Assembly (NCBI GenBank): GCA_025738555.1
Contig: JAOVFP010000017.1
Coordinates: forward strand, 186,001-250,000
From: Cyathus striatus
Taxonomy: Eukaryota; Basidiomycota; Agaricomycetes; Agaricales; Nidulariaceae
Length of the DNA: 64,000 bases
Direction: 5' to 3'
Shown here: positions 11,724 through 23,449 of the stretch, piece by piece
How positions within the stretch are numbered: position 1 is the first letter of the stretch
Layout of the letters: every line of letters begins with the position of its first letter
The notes under the pieces: generated by a model
Database searches by the model: none
Told to the model about the DNA's origin: nothing
The model's input: only the letters and a program-made list of their open reading frames with translations
Translations under genes and position numbers: made by a program

Positions 11724-13012
11724 TGGGTATTAGGGACATTTGGGCCACCGGATATGGTAATTTGAGGATCTTGGATAAGATCTCAATCTGATTGGCTGGA
11801 GTTGTTTCTGAATTCGTGTGACACTTGTGACAGTTCCTGGTATGATGAACTCACTGTTTCCATTGACTCAATGCCCACCAAAAGTCTTTGCACAGATCAT
11901 GCACTCCTTGAAGCTTTGAAGAATCACTGGTCTCTACATCCCGAAAAGGGTTCGCAGGAGGTCATTCATTGGAGGTTGGAGTGATGAGAATGGGATTTGG
12001 GGAAAGATTGGTGACAGGTGGATTGTGTGTGATGAATGGTCTGTATGCTACAAAATACCCTACTTGTTTTAATTTCTCACTTAATGCCACAGTGTCAATA
12101 ACACATATATTCTCTCCATTTGACTTCATGGCTTTTCAAGTTATTGAAGCCACTCTCCAACCTGTCCCCACTTTGTTCAGTGCTGAACATTTTCAACTCC
12201 CACTCTTCTTGCTTCAAATTTGGTTCATACCGTTGTGGCCATCATTGACTGATTTCTGCAAACACTTACCTTATATTTGCTACCTTGACTGTTTGCCTCA
12301 GTGTGAATACTGTACCTTGTATGTAAGAAAAAAAATTATGTTCTGATAAATATGTGGGAATGATGACAATAAAACTGGGATTGCGAGGAATAAACAACCC
12401 ACCTGATACTTCAAGCATGCTTCCTTCATATGAGATTGATGTTAAAGATGAAGGGAGATGCAAGCTGAATGGTGGGAACTTGGATCTTCTCATCGAAACA
12501 CTTCATCATCACGTTGCAGATTGCTGTGCCCACACGCAGCCTTAACATTCATGTGTGCTACACCCCGCCCAAGTTCTGAAGCCGGTGGCACAATTATTGT
12601 ATTCCACCAACTCAGACTCCAACACTGGTGAAATGATTAGGGGGTTTTTTCTGCTTTTATAGATAGAATTGACCCAGTTATACCTGCATTTTTTAAAAGA
12701 ACCTGTTTATTTTACCCATCGTACACACCAACCATCTGCATGCTGCAAAAGCCTTGAACAGGCTAACCTACTTCCAACCTACTTCGAATATCTAGTGATT
12801 CTCAATTGATAACCAGTAAATTGAAGTAAATTAAAACACAATTGCTCTCAAAAAGGAAAGGCAAAATAGAGATGAGCAGCTAATATCCTGATGCCCTTCC
12901 GGCACACGTAAATATAAATGGTGACACATTTCGACATACCCCATCTAAATCCACACAAAACAATTAATCAAGATGGTAGTGGGCTTTGCCACTTGCTGGC
13001 CCTATTCCTTTA
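11724..13012 (-). mobile_element. Helitron/Helentron-like element, copy 2 (truncated start)
   Basis: It begins TGGGTATTAGGGAC, exactly at the inner edge of the terminal hairpin of copy 1, so the first 24 bp are missing. It ends with GGTAGTGGGCTTTGCC and CCCTATTCCTTTA. Its first 330 bp match 9846-10190 of copy 1. Small open frames at 11802-12346 do not resemble known proteins. Confidence 0.55.
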
Positions 13013-13027
13013 TCATATGAGAATTCA

Positions 13028-13250
13028 GTATGACGGTCAAAGTGCACTTTTAATAGGTGCGCAAACACTTTTGATGTGAGTGCAAACATTTTGGAACATT
13101 GTTCAGTGCACATTTTTGGTCCCAGCGCAAACATTTTTAGCCCCAGCACAAACATTTCTTGTCCCAGCGCAAACATTTCTGTAGTGCAAACACATTTCTG
13201 TAAGCGCAAACATTTCAAGACCGGTGCACATTTTTGGTTTTTCAGTAACA
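13028..13250 (+). repeat. GCGCAAAC-motif array, copy 1 (CpG-decayed)
   Basis: About 220 bp built from imperfect units of GCGCAAACATTT plus a CCCAG linker, bounded by AGTATGACGGTCAAAGTGCA and GACCGGTGCACATTTTTGG. An inverted copy lies at 25766-25954. Several GCGC cores here read GTGC or GCAC, a C-to-T type decay. Open frames across it are translations of the repeat. Confidence 0.8.
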
Positions 13251-14829
13251 CAAGTATTTAAATTTAAGTGCAGCGCATGAAGTATTTAGGGTTTCTTATA
13301 GGGCCGGAACTATTACAACAAAGGGGTTATTATTTTTATGCAAATAAAATACTATTTATTCATATATACAAGATGCATACAACTTATAACTACAGTGTGG
13401 TAGTTTACATGTCGAGCATAGCCTTACCTGAGCAGCCTGCACAGCACATGGCACACCTAACATGTCTGAATATTCATGGACTGGTCATTGAAGAGGGGCT
13501 CAGACTGTAGCACCGTTGCTGGTAGTCATGAGGGCAGAGTCTGGTCACCAGTCACCAGAGCCTATCCTTGATGTCGTCACCCTTAGGATCACCTGCTAGC
13601 CCATGCATCCCAGTCATCTTGGAATATCTGTCTCTCATGGGAGCTGATAACCCTTAGTAGAACGAGAATCAGCCATTAAACTCCAGCCTTCCCACACAGT
13701 GCAGTGATCAGACCTTTGTGATGCTATGGACACAAAACGGCAACACTATAAACATTGTGGGTATGGCTTCCTACTGGTGTTGCTGCACTGGAAATGAGCT
13801 TAAGTGAAAAATTGGAGATGACATGGCAGGCAAGTGCAAACACGCATCCGAAGGTCTCTTTTTCTATTCCCGTTTCGCAGCTACAGCAGCTTGGACTTTG
13901 GTGCATTTTTGTTGGATTTTGATTTCATGTTTTTGGAGGCAGGAGGACATGGAGGGGTGGTTCATCTATTATTGAGAGGCTGTTGTGGGGCATGAGTAGA
14001 AGGAAGGGAGGTGGAAGAGGGAGGACACACCATAGGAACTATGTATTGTCCAGTATTATGCCTGCTGGGCATATTCCTTTTATGTAGTCCTCACAGCAGC
14101 CCCTGCAAAGCAGCATACCATTTGGTGTAGGGTGGCATGAGAACCCACATTGCAGTCTATGTATTGAGGGTTAGCATTACGAGGTACAGCTGAAGGTAGA
14201 AAATTAAACGAGAAAGGGGAGAGCTTAGGGTAGATGGCATTGATGGTGTAGATACTACAACAGCAATGAAGTGTCTTCTACCCTAACCGTAGAGAAGAGA
14301 AGGATACTTACTAACAGCTCCAGAATCCATGAACCTGGATCTTGCATGTGGCTTTTCCTTCTCTTTGGTCTCAATGTGGTCCCAGGAGTGTGAGGGGATG
14401 TCGAAGCATTAGAAAGCCACTGTAGTGGTGGAAGGTTGTATGGTTTACAGAGGATAATTTGCCACCTGTGGGGGAGGTGTTAGTTCGAAGAGGTTGAGGA
14501 TAGATTTAATGGTGAAAAGTGGAAGGTGGAGGGGTGCAGAGGAGGAATGTAGGGGAGAGGACATGCATAGAGCATAAAGGTGTCAGGAGGGGAAGAAAGG
14601 GGAGGAATAATAACAAACTAGGTGGATGGGTGAGGTACTAGGGAGGCATGTCTGTAGGACTTGGCTGAAAGAAAGGGAGGGAAGAGAACAAAGTACCCAC
14701 TGAACAAAAACAGCCTCCCTCCACCTAGTGCAAGAAAAACATACAGCATTCGAATTGCCCAGGTAACACCAGTCTTTAGGTGCAGTGAGAGAGAGGAGGC
14801 GCAATACAAAAGAGAGTTAAGCAGAGGCT
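13251..14829. other. no gene recognised
   Basis: CpG-poor sequence with scattered short frames. A CAACACTA word at about 13743 resembles a hAT end but has no matching partner. Nothing else is supported. Confidence 0.4.
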
Positions 14830-15085
14830 GCCCCTGCATACTGAAGCCATGTGCAAAAGATGTCTGCCGGACACATGATAGCTGGCTGTGGTTCAAAGGT
14901 ACAGCTATAGAAAAAAGCTGAGACTGCCCTTCAAACCGAAGCTGTGTGCAAAGGATGTCTGCCGGACACACAATTGCTAGCAGTGGTTTGAAGGGACAGC
15001 CATAGAAGCAGAGAACACCCCTTCAGCCAATGCTGTGTGTAAAGATGTCTGCCAGACACACAGTTGCAGGCAATGGTACAGGGAG
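14830..15085. repeat. three-copy tandem repeat, about 95-bp unit
   Basis: Each unit contains a variant of GATGTCTGCCGGACACA followed by a GCTGG/GCAGG-TGGTTCAAAGG stretch and an ACAGC-ATAGAA tail. Units begin at about 14835, 14930 and 15020; the third is truncated. No coding role is seen. Confidence 0.65.
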
Positions 15086-15302
15086 CCTCTGGGTGAAAAA
15101 AGAGGGAAAGGATAGGATAGGGTGGGAGGTGTGCGTCAATGGTGCTGTACATGGAGGGGGCATAGTGTGTGTCTGAGGAAGGGGATGAGGGAATGGATGT
15201 TGGAGAGGTTGACAGATGGTGGCCTGAATGTTACGTACTATGACTATGTGGCATGTATATTGCACTTTTGATTGGTCAATTGAACACTTATGTAAGTGCT
15301 GT

Positions 15303-16948
15303 TAGTGTTGCCACACAGACTGAACTGACCATGGACTCAGATCGGCCCAGTCCATTTTTGCCTTAGTTCGTTGAAGTCCACTGGAATGAACTGTGAGTGA
15401 GCTGATATCGTGGACTCCAGACAGACCCATCAGAATTTGTTGATACATATGTAATACGCATGATATAACGTGTCTGTTGTGACATGTTCGCCACATATTA
15501 CAGTCCAGTGTTGTGCAATGTATTTCTACATTGTAATGCTTACTTATTCTTCATTTTTATTTGGAAGCTATGAAAGTAAGCCTTAAGTGAGCTATTGCTG
15601 CTACTACTCGTGAGTTACTGAGGAACTAATTGCTTCCATAGAAACTGGGAAGAAAAACTTATTAAGTTAGTAAACAGCCTTGTGAGTATCATTGTCAACA
15701 TTATTTAAACAATGTGCATGGTAAGATTTAAAAGCACTATGGTATAATTTGAATTTAAAATATCAAATTGGAAAGAGAACAAAATAGCTTCGAGATGTGA
15801 AGTTGGCTGGTTTTCATATGAATATTTTTACCATATACTCATGTGCTAGTAGTAGACTATTCTAGTCGACAAGCAGGTAATAGGGTTGTATGTTACAATG
15901 ACTCTCAAATATAACCAATGCCTTCAGAATTAACTACTATATATTCCATGACATTTTCTATTGTAGTGTTCACTGGGGACAATCAGCTTGCAAAGACTGA
16001 GGATTATATATTATACAAATATCATTACCGTATCTGGGCCAGTCACATCACTTTATGTGACACACCAGCAATAAAATTGCAAGAATTTGAAGAGCTCAGC
16101 GCCCATTACAGTGATAGGGTAGAGTATCCACAGTATCCACTGGTTACTCGTTACTTGATCACTACAAATTCCCCTAGTAAGGTAGGCAACATCAGAAACC
16201 AGTATTCTTATGTAATCAGCTTAGTAAGCGCCAAGAGGGGCAAAATCCGGGGTTCCAGAAAATAAAAAAATTATAAACCCGAAATTTCACCAGAAGCCAA
16301 GGTGGAAATAATTCCCTAGGTACCCATAAGTATGATATTCCAACAATTATGACAAGTAGATATAAAAATATTACCAACATTGTGATTTCTGCACCATGCT
16401 ATATATCACAGGTTGTGACATGGTGTTACATTGTGTCACATGATGAATATTACATAATCAGGAACATATTACATATGGTGCAAAATCTTCGAGGTCAAAA
16501 AATCCAAATGCCTTTTGAACCATTGCAAAAGCTTTAAAATGATGTTTTAAGCCATTTTCTTCTTGAAAACTTAGACCCTAAATTTCTCAGGATATACTCA
16601 AAAAAAATTTAAAAAAAATTTGAACATTTTGTTCCAATTACATTAAGCTACACATTGTTGGAGTTAGATTTGCATAGAAATGATGTGTGAGGGAGCAATT
16701 TCAGAAGTTGTGAAGACAAGATTTTGTATTACATAAGGGTGCTGGTTTCTGATGTCGCCTACCTTACTTAAAAAGTAGCTGTTCAGGTCCCTAGGTCCCT
16801 ACTCACATTCTCATTGGCTACACCTACATATCACCATTAAGACCGACATCAATGCAGTCCACTCATGTCCAGTTTGCAATTGCGATCTGAACCGGACTTA
16901 TTCCCACATTTAAGTTCATCCAGTCCAGATTGGTCTGCGGCAACACTA
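15303..16948. mobile_element. non-autonomous hAT element with perfect 8-bp TSD
   Basis: Left end TAGTGTTGCCACACAGAC, right end GTCTGCGGCAACACTA. The octamer AGTGCTGT is duplicated exactly at 15295-15302 and 16949-16956. It is 1646 bp, and its termini match the first bases of the hAT at 60274. An open frame at 15918-16265 (115 codons) is unassigned and runs into the nested MITE. Confidence 0.88.
16176..16771. mobile_element. MITE nested in the hAT element
   Basis: Inverted terminal repeats begin AAGGTAGGCAACATCAGAAA on the left, with the inverse TTTCTGATGTCGCCTACCTT on the right. The arms match over roughly 40 bp including TTATGTAAT. About 596 bp, non-coding, AT-rich. Confidence 0.65.
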
Positions 16949-17102
16949 AGTGCTGTGCAGTGTGTATCAGCATTATTTATAACTGGTTAACCTCTCAAAC
17001 AGCATATGCAACATTGAATATGTAATGCAAATTGTAGAAACAATGTAGAAGTTTCATTATATTAGGAAGTCCTTTTAAAAATAGTTATAATGTACTAGAT
17101 AT

Positions 17103-18184
17103 CTATGTAGATACTACTTCATTATCATGGTCATTATCAAAGTTCATAACAGCACAAGGTAACTGTGCGCTGTGCCATTTCATAACCTCATTATCAGCCT
17201 GGTCTAAAATTTCATCTTCTTTCAAAAAAACCTGTCTTGCTTGAATCCATGTTACCATTAGCTTGTGGCACAGATTGCAAACATTGCATAGACTGGTGGA
17301 ATCCAACTCGCTCAGTATTGACTTGCCAGAGTAGAACACACTTGGGTGTAATAGCTGACATGCAACACCATCCCACCAATTGTGTTCCCAGCCAGCTGCA
17401 CAATTAAGTGGGGTCCAACAGTTTGGATCAGTAACCAGGGAGGGGGGACAATATGCGATAGCACTATGATGTGCACTGATTTTGGCTTTAGTCAAAACAA
17501 GCATGTGTTAGATGAATGAGCCAAGGCAGTAGGAATCCTTAAATGAGAATGAATCAAGGGAATGAGTTACCAGCTGACGAAATCCAGGGTCTATCCACTG
17601 ATTCACATGACAATGGCAAGCCAATTCCATATGTTGTACTGGGCAGAAAGTGTCACCCAGTTGCTGAAATGCATCAATAGCATAATTGATGCTGTCATCA
17701 ATTTCAAAGAATGTGGATAGACTGAGGATGGCAATGAGAAACTCATTATGAGTGGCCAGAGTTTTACTATGATCTGGATAATGGCTTCATAACAATTGTG
17801 AATAACTCAAAATCAATGTAGTGTATTCATTTCACAGAGGTTACTCACCTTGGCCCACACATCAAGTATGTCAACAAGTGATCAAAGTCAGCAGGTCTGA
17901 CATTTGAGGAAGGAAGTTCAAATGGCTTGTCATCACTTGTGTCATCACAGTCAGTTCCTTGTGGGACAGAAAAAACCAAGCAGAAGACATTTGAGCACTG
18001 CGATAAAAATGCTCTTGTGAAGACAATATAAGACTGCTACATGAGCATCAGAAACCTTGGAGACACAATATCAGAAATCATACTATGGAATTGATATAAT
18101 GAATACCTTCAAGATGATAGAACCATCTTCATAGTAGAATTTCAAGTGACGTTGTGGGACAAGAGGAAGGCTTTGTGCTACCAT
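17103..18184 (-). pseudogene. BTB/POZ-type protein pseudogene
   Basis: Read from an ATG at 18184, the first exon gives MVAQSLPLVPQRHLKFYYED. After an intron, the sequence resembles the core of the BTB-domain proteins common in agaricomycetes (HKSIF..., then a block with SSNVRPADFDHLLTYL). Later exons carry FFEIDDSINYAIDAFQQLGD and, at 17103-17504, a long C-terminal frame with WWDGVACQLLHP. Such BTB proteins often act as substrate adaptors, but no specific role can be given. At least one frameshift near 17990 and a TAA near 17508 break the frame. The sequence is CpG-poor like its surroundings. Confidence 0.6.
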
Positions 18185-18429
18185 TCTGCCAGCAAGTGAA
18201 CATGCACATGTGACAGATTGACACACCAGGTATAAAATGGAAGCAGTTGTGTATATTTGCATGAAGAATGTGATACTATGCTTCTGTGAAGAGTGATAAG
18301 TTGATGTGTGATATATGTAATGGGATCCGAAATGATAACTGTCTTGTTATCAATGCTGCAATCAACTCACTCAGCAGCCAGCCTCTATCAGCATACAGAT
18401 CATATACATGATACCTTTTCCTCCCCTAC

Positions 18430-20294
18430 CTGCCCTTCTAGACAATGAAATATGGTCAGATAATGTTGTGGATGCTTACAAAATATTATCAGATACATAT
18501 ACTAGTGCACAGTGGATGCTAGATCTTGAAGATGCTGAGCCTATCCAGTTGCACATTCTATCTGAAACAATATGAACTGGGATGGTCAAAATTCTCAAAG
18601 CCATGGATAGAGAACTACTAAATCAGAGACCCTGGGTAGTAAGTTGTGGTGAAGCTCTATTGTCAACAGCTCATAGACTTGAACAAGCTGCACTAAATAT
18701 GGAAGGATGGCAAGTGTTTAGCATCTCAATGAAATAATAATCCTAACCTCATTAATAGATACCCAGAAATTATAGATAATATTGAACCAATGTCTGACAA
18801 TTACACTGGACAGCATGGATGACCAGCAAAGGTTTTTGATAGGGAGTGGTTAGCTGATGCTATGTCTTCTCACAGGAAAATAACCATTGCAACATTGTCA
18901 AGGGCTCTAGGTATACATAGAAACACACTCTGAAATCATTTAAAGCAACTTAGCATTTATTACTGGTTTTCCGATGTCAGCGATCTTGAAATTGACATGC
19001 TCATTCAACATTTTAAACAAGAACGGCCAAATTCTGGACTGCAATATGCCATGGGATATTTTAGGCAGCTTGGGGTATGCATTCAGAAAACGAGAATATG
19101 CAATGCAATGAGGCATGTGGATGCAATAGGCCAAGCAATGTGTGCTCATGCATCAATTCAGCGAAGAGAGTACCGGGTGTCACACCCACATGCTCTTTGG
19201 CACATGGATGGACACCACAAGCTCATTCAATGGGGTGTTATGATTCATGGTATTGTTGATGGCTATTCTCACTTGGTGTGTTGTTCTATTGTATTTAAAA
19301 TAATTCACTATACAAATTTCTGCAGGTAGTTGGAATGAATGCTAGCAATAACAACCAATCATCTACTGTTCTGGAGGTATTTTTAAACTCTGTCACTGAA
19401 TATGGCATCCCTTCAAGAGTTCGTGGGGATAGGGAGGTGAAATATTGAGGTGTCAGTGTGGATGATTAAGTATAGAGGACCTAACTGTGCTTCATATATC
19501 TGGGGACCATGAGCAGATCTTTTTTACTTATATTGACAATAATTTAATCTTTGCAAAAAGCTCAACACGTAATACATGCATAGAGCGCATGTGGGTTGAA
19601 GTTGGTAGCCAAGTTGCCCACTATTGGCATGCATTCTTCACAAGGCTTGAAAGTCTCCATCATCTTGACCCAACTAACAGAAATCATCTGTGGCTATTAC
19701 ATACCATATTTCTGAAGATGATAAATTTCTTATCTTAAAGAATTTCAAACACAGTGGAATCATCATCCAATTTCAGGTGCTGGACATGATCAAACTCCAC
19801 ATGCATGTCTAGCATATGCTGCTACAGGGTACCACTCAATAATTATTATGCAGGATATATGTTTCATTGGTGAACTGGAACATGGAAGATATAAAGAGCA
19901 TACACTGCCAGTTCACCCAGAAACTCTCCAGAAATATTCGCAACCCATAGGAAACACTGATCATGGCCTTGATGACTTAATTATGGAGGATCAGCAACAT
20001 AATATTCGCCATGAGCCAAATGAAACACCAGCTGAAGAACAGCCTTTTAATTCTGATGTACAGAATATATTTTTCACTGCCCTTCAAGATGCAATTGAAG
20101 CCCAGATTATTCCAGAGAATCTTGGATTGCATGTAAATGAATGGGAAAATGGATTGTATCCAGATTCCGAAGTAGTTAAGGTTGGAAAGAAAAATGTAAG
20201 AATAGATCTTCCATTTGCTGTATGGTATCCTAGAGCAGTTCTTTGGGGGATATCACTTCATCTCATGATACAGTTTCAGTTCCTTTTGGAATAG
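18430..20294 (+). pseudogene. DDE integrase-core protein pseudogene
   Basis: The best-preserved part (18815-19320) reads GRPAKVFDREWLADAM, then LIQHFKQERPNSGLQYAMGY, then RREYRVSHPHALWHMDGHHK, characteristic of basidiomycete integrase-core (rve) proteins. The three acidic positions can be placed: HMDGHH near 19205, VRGDRE near 19430, and CIERMWVEVG near 19590. The C-terminal part (to 20294) keeps an LPFAVWYPRAVLWGISLH-like tail. It is broken by several stops (one TGA near 18933) and frame changes. The TGA stops would fit CpG decay of CGA codons, but that is inference. No terminal repeats were found. Confidence 0.7.
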
Positions 20295-21929
20295 ATTATT
20301 GCATTCAGTACTACTCATACAGATATACATATGTTTCAGGAAATACATGTTGTCATAGAGGAAATATAAGATAAATATACATGAGCCCTTGCAAGAAGGC
20401 AAAGTAACACCACAGTATGCATAAGCACAATGCAAAAGAGGTAAACAACTGAAAAAGAGTGAGGTTTTCTAGAGAAAAAAGCAGAGAGAAGGACCTGAAG
20501 AATATTCATGTGGAGCACATACAGCTGAAGACTAGCTAGCTGCATGTCTTGAGGCCTACGCTGTATCTGGTTTGCCACAGACAGACAGCATTCCGGCATC
20601 ACCCCACAGTTCCTCCCCTCCCAAGCACATCCTCTTACTCCCAACACCTCTTCAACTCCCCCACAGAAGGATGGTGTTCTGTTACTGGCTTTTCAAGTAC
20701 ATGGCTCCAATGCAATAGCCAATGGTGCACCGAAAAGCAGCTGACTCCAAAGAGGAAGAAGACACCTGTGGGGAAAGAATGTGTCAGTGTGTGTGTGATG
20801 ACAGAATTCAAGTGTATGTACATCATTGAACTAGTTTATCTGTAGTTAAATGCTGGGTTGGTGAGCAAGGAAAGAAGTGAAAAGAAACAGATTAAAGTAC
20901 CTATTACCCAGAAATAATTTAATAAAGAACCTTGTGAATGGATCATGAAGGGAGTGGGAGTGGAAGCTGAGCACTGAAGGAGGAGGATGAGACAATCATG
21001 CTGGCAGATGCTTTGCTTGCTGGTAAACCAACTACCTGTAATACCCATAGTGATCGGCACCCATAGGTTGAGCTTTTACCTCATGTGGACCAAGATATGT
21101 ACTACAGTTGGGGACACTTAGAACCAGCAAAAAAAATGAGTGATTTTTTCTGGCTTCGGAATGCCTCAGGAATGAAAGATCTTTGAAAGAGCTTTTGACT
21201 GATATAAGTTTCAGCCAATTTTGTTGAGCCATTCTTCCAAAAAATGGATTTTGATTTTTTTGGCCAAAAAAATTTGGCCACTATAAAATAATTATGAAAA
21301 ATCTCCAAAAAAGCGCCATTCTCTCCTTTTATCCATCCCCTTACTGAAATTCACATATTAGGCACTTCAGTAATAGTGAGTGGCTCAAAAATAAATGATT
21401 AACCTATACATTTGCTGACAAACCACAGTGGGAACAAACAGATTCCAAACAGATGCAATCAATCACATCATGTAATACATCAATATATGGCATCATATAA
21501 TGTCACAATGTTGCATTTCATACAACTTCTGTACATTTCATTGACATGATATACTTAGTAGTTTAGTGTTTATACTTTTGAAACCTTTTTATTTGTAGTT
21601 TTACAGCCTTAACTATATGTATCATTCTGTATGGATGCAACAGAGCCCCAAGTGTGGCATTAAATTTTAGACTTGAGCTTAGTAACCAAGAGTTATGCAT
21701 GTCAATTGTTAGAGTTAGCAACACAGCCCAGCCTATGAACACCTTTACACAATCTTCAGTATATATTTTGGCCAGTACTTATAGTAAATCAATTCAATAC
21801 AATGAAGTAGCAAGGCTAGAGAATGTATTTCGCTTTTTCTGGCATTTTCTACCTTTTCTTGAACATTCAAACCTTTATGTCACACTCCCCACTGTGATAC
21901 ATGACCATTGCCTCCATACAGAATGGTAC
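20295..21929. other. no gene recognised
   Basis: CpG-poor DNA. A run of TTTTTTGGCC / TTTGGCCACTATAAAA near 21255-21310 resembles 22910-22970 on the far side of the solo LTR, suggesting a related repeat on both sides. Nothing else is supported. Confidence 0.35.
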
Positions 21930-22831
21930 TGTAAGGAGTAGACTTGTCTGAAGGTTGTACAATTAAGTACTGAGCATGACAGTGTCCAATCTGTCACTGG
22001 TGTTCTAAATAAGTTGTCGGGTTTCTTGTGAGGTTTTGAATTGGAGTACAAGTCTTATAGAATGATTAAGACTTGTATAGGGTTTTAAGAGGAGTAGTGA
22101 AGGCAAGTTTAGTGGATTAAGGGTAGAAAATGCGAAGTTAGCTAAGGTTCTTGCCTGTGCAAGAGCTTTAACTAGTAGTGAAGCTGAGCAGTAATGAGTA
22201 TTAACTGGATAAGAACAGAAGTACACTAAGTTTCTACAGCTAGAAGCTTAGTGTGGACAGCAGATGAATGGTCAGTGTGAATCAGACTGGAATTGACTGA
22301 GGGATGTAGCTACATGAGAGGGGTTTATATACTTTTTGGAACTACCTAGGTAGAAATATGTACCATGATTAATAATACAGTAAGTAAGAATGATTTGTAG
22401 CAAAGGAATAAAGATAAAGGTAGGGGAATAAAGAAAAGAGGAAAGGAATATGTATAAAGGGTGCACGGCGGCATCGGAAACGGTAATATTGATGCAAGCG
22501 CTTTGCCGTGTGTTTTGATTGGTCAGCGCTAAGTCACGTGCCTTTCGTTTTGGGAAGGTACGGTGTTTGCTTTGGTGCGTCGGTTTTTGGGTATTGCTCA
22601 GCGCGTTAACTTTAGCGCTTGCTGAGTAATTTGATCGATTAGTAATTTTGCGTACTTCATCGGATTTTTGCAGTGATCTTCGGAATAATCGAGGGTGTGG
22701 AATATTATCAGTGTTCCAAGATCAGGGAATAATGAGTAAGGTAAGTTTTTAATTGATCAGAGTAAATACAGGGACCGGTGGACTATGTAAATTAGGTAGT
22801 TTTTATACATAGGCTGGCAGGGTTCCCTACA
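21930..22831 (-). mobile_element. solo LTR 1, 902 bp
   Basis: Read on the minus strand it begins TGTAGGGAACCCTGCC and ends ACTCCTTACA, a TG..CA boundary. GTAC is duplicated at 21926-21929 and 22832-22835. A TATATAAACC box lies at about 22322-22331. No internal retroelement region or second LTR in the same orientation is present, so it is a solo LTR. A second copy lies at 27298-31943. Confidence 0.85.
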
Positions 22832-23449
22832 GTACAGTATTTATTTTAGGTATACATGCAAATAAATGCTATATATTATAAAATTTTGACTTGAAATCAG
22901 CTCCCAGAAGTGCTAAAAAGGGTACACACAATTCATTTTTTGGCCCAAAAATTTTGGCCACCATAAAAACTTGTGGGAATTTCTTCAAATGTATCTTTTT
23001 GGGCTATTTTGAGGTCCCTGATTCCAAATCTGAAGTTGGTTTGTCATGGAAAAATCACAATCAGGCTGTACAGAGATTTGAATGCCATTGTGTAAGTATG
23101 TGTAATGGAGTAACTCATGGTATAGACTCTATAGAGATCCCGAGGCCCGCTGCCAAGCACTGGTATCAGTCAGTGTCAACTTCTGAGTAATGACTTGTGG
23201 AATAATTATAGGTAAGTAAACATGACATTTTGGCGAAAAAAGAACAGCTACTTTAACCTTTCACATAATAGATAATATGTAATAATATGTAATACATACA
23301 CATAAGAAGGCTAAGTTGGTCCAGAATTTTGGCGACTAAGTATTCGCTACTTCCTGTCCTATGGCAAATGTCTTTGAGAGTCTTCAATCTTGAGACTTTT
23401 CATTTGCACTCTACTTCCCCCCTAGATCTCCTCTGTTATCGACACCATT

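Noticed and set aside
13028..13250. CRISPR-like array
   Set aside because: Units are imperfect, spacers are not unique, and the sequence is eukaryotic. It is a dispersed repeat.
13738..13750. Another hAT end (CAACACTATAAAC)
   Set aside because: No TAGTG partner preceded by TAAACATT was found nearby.
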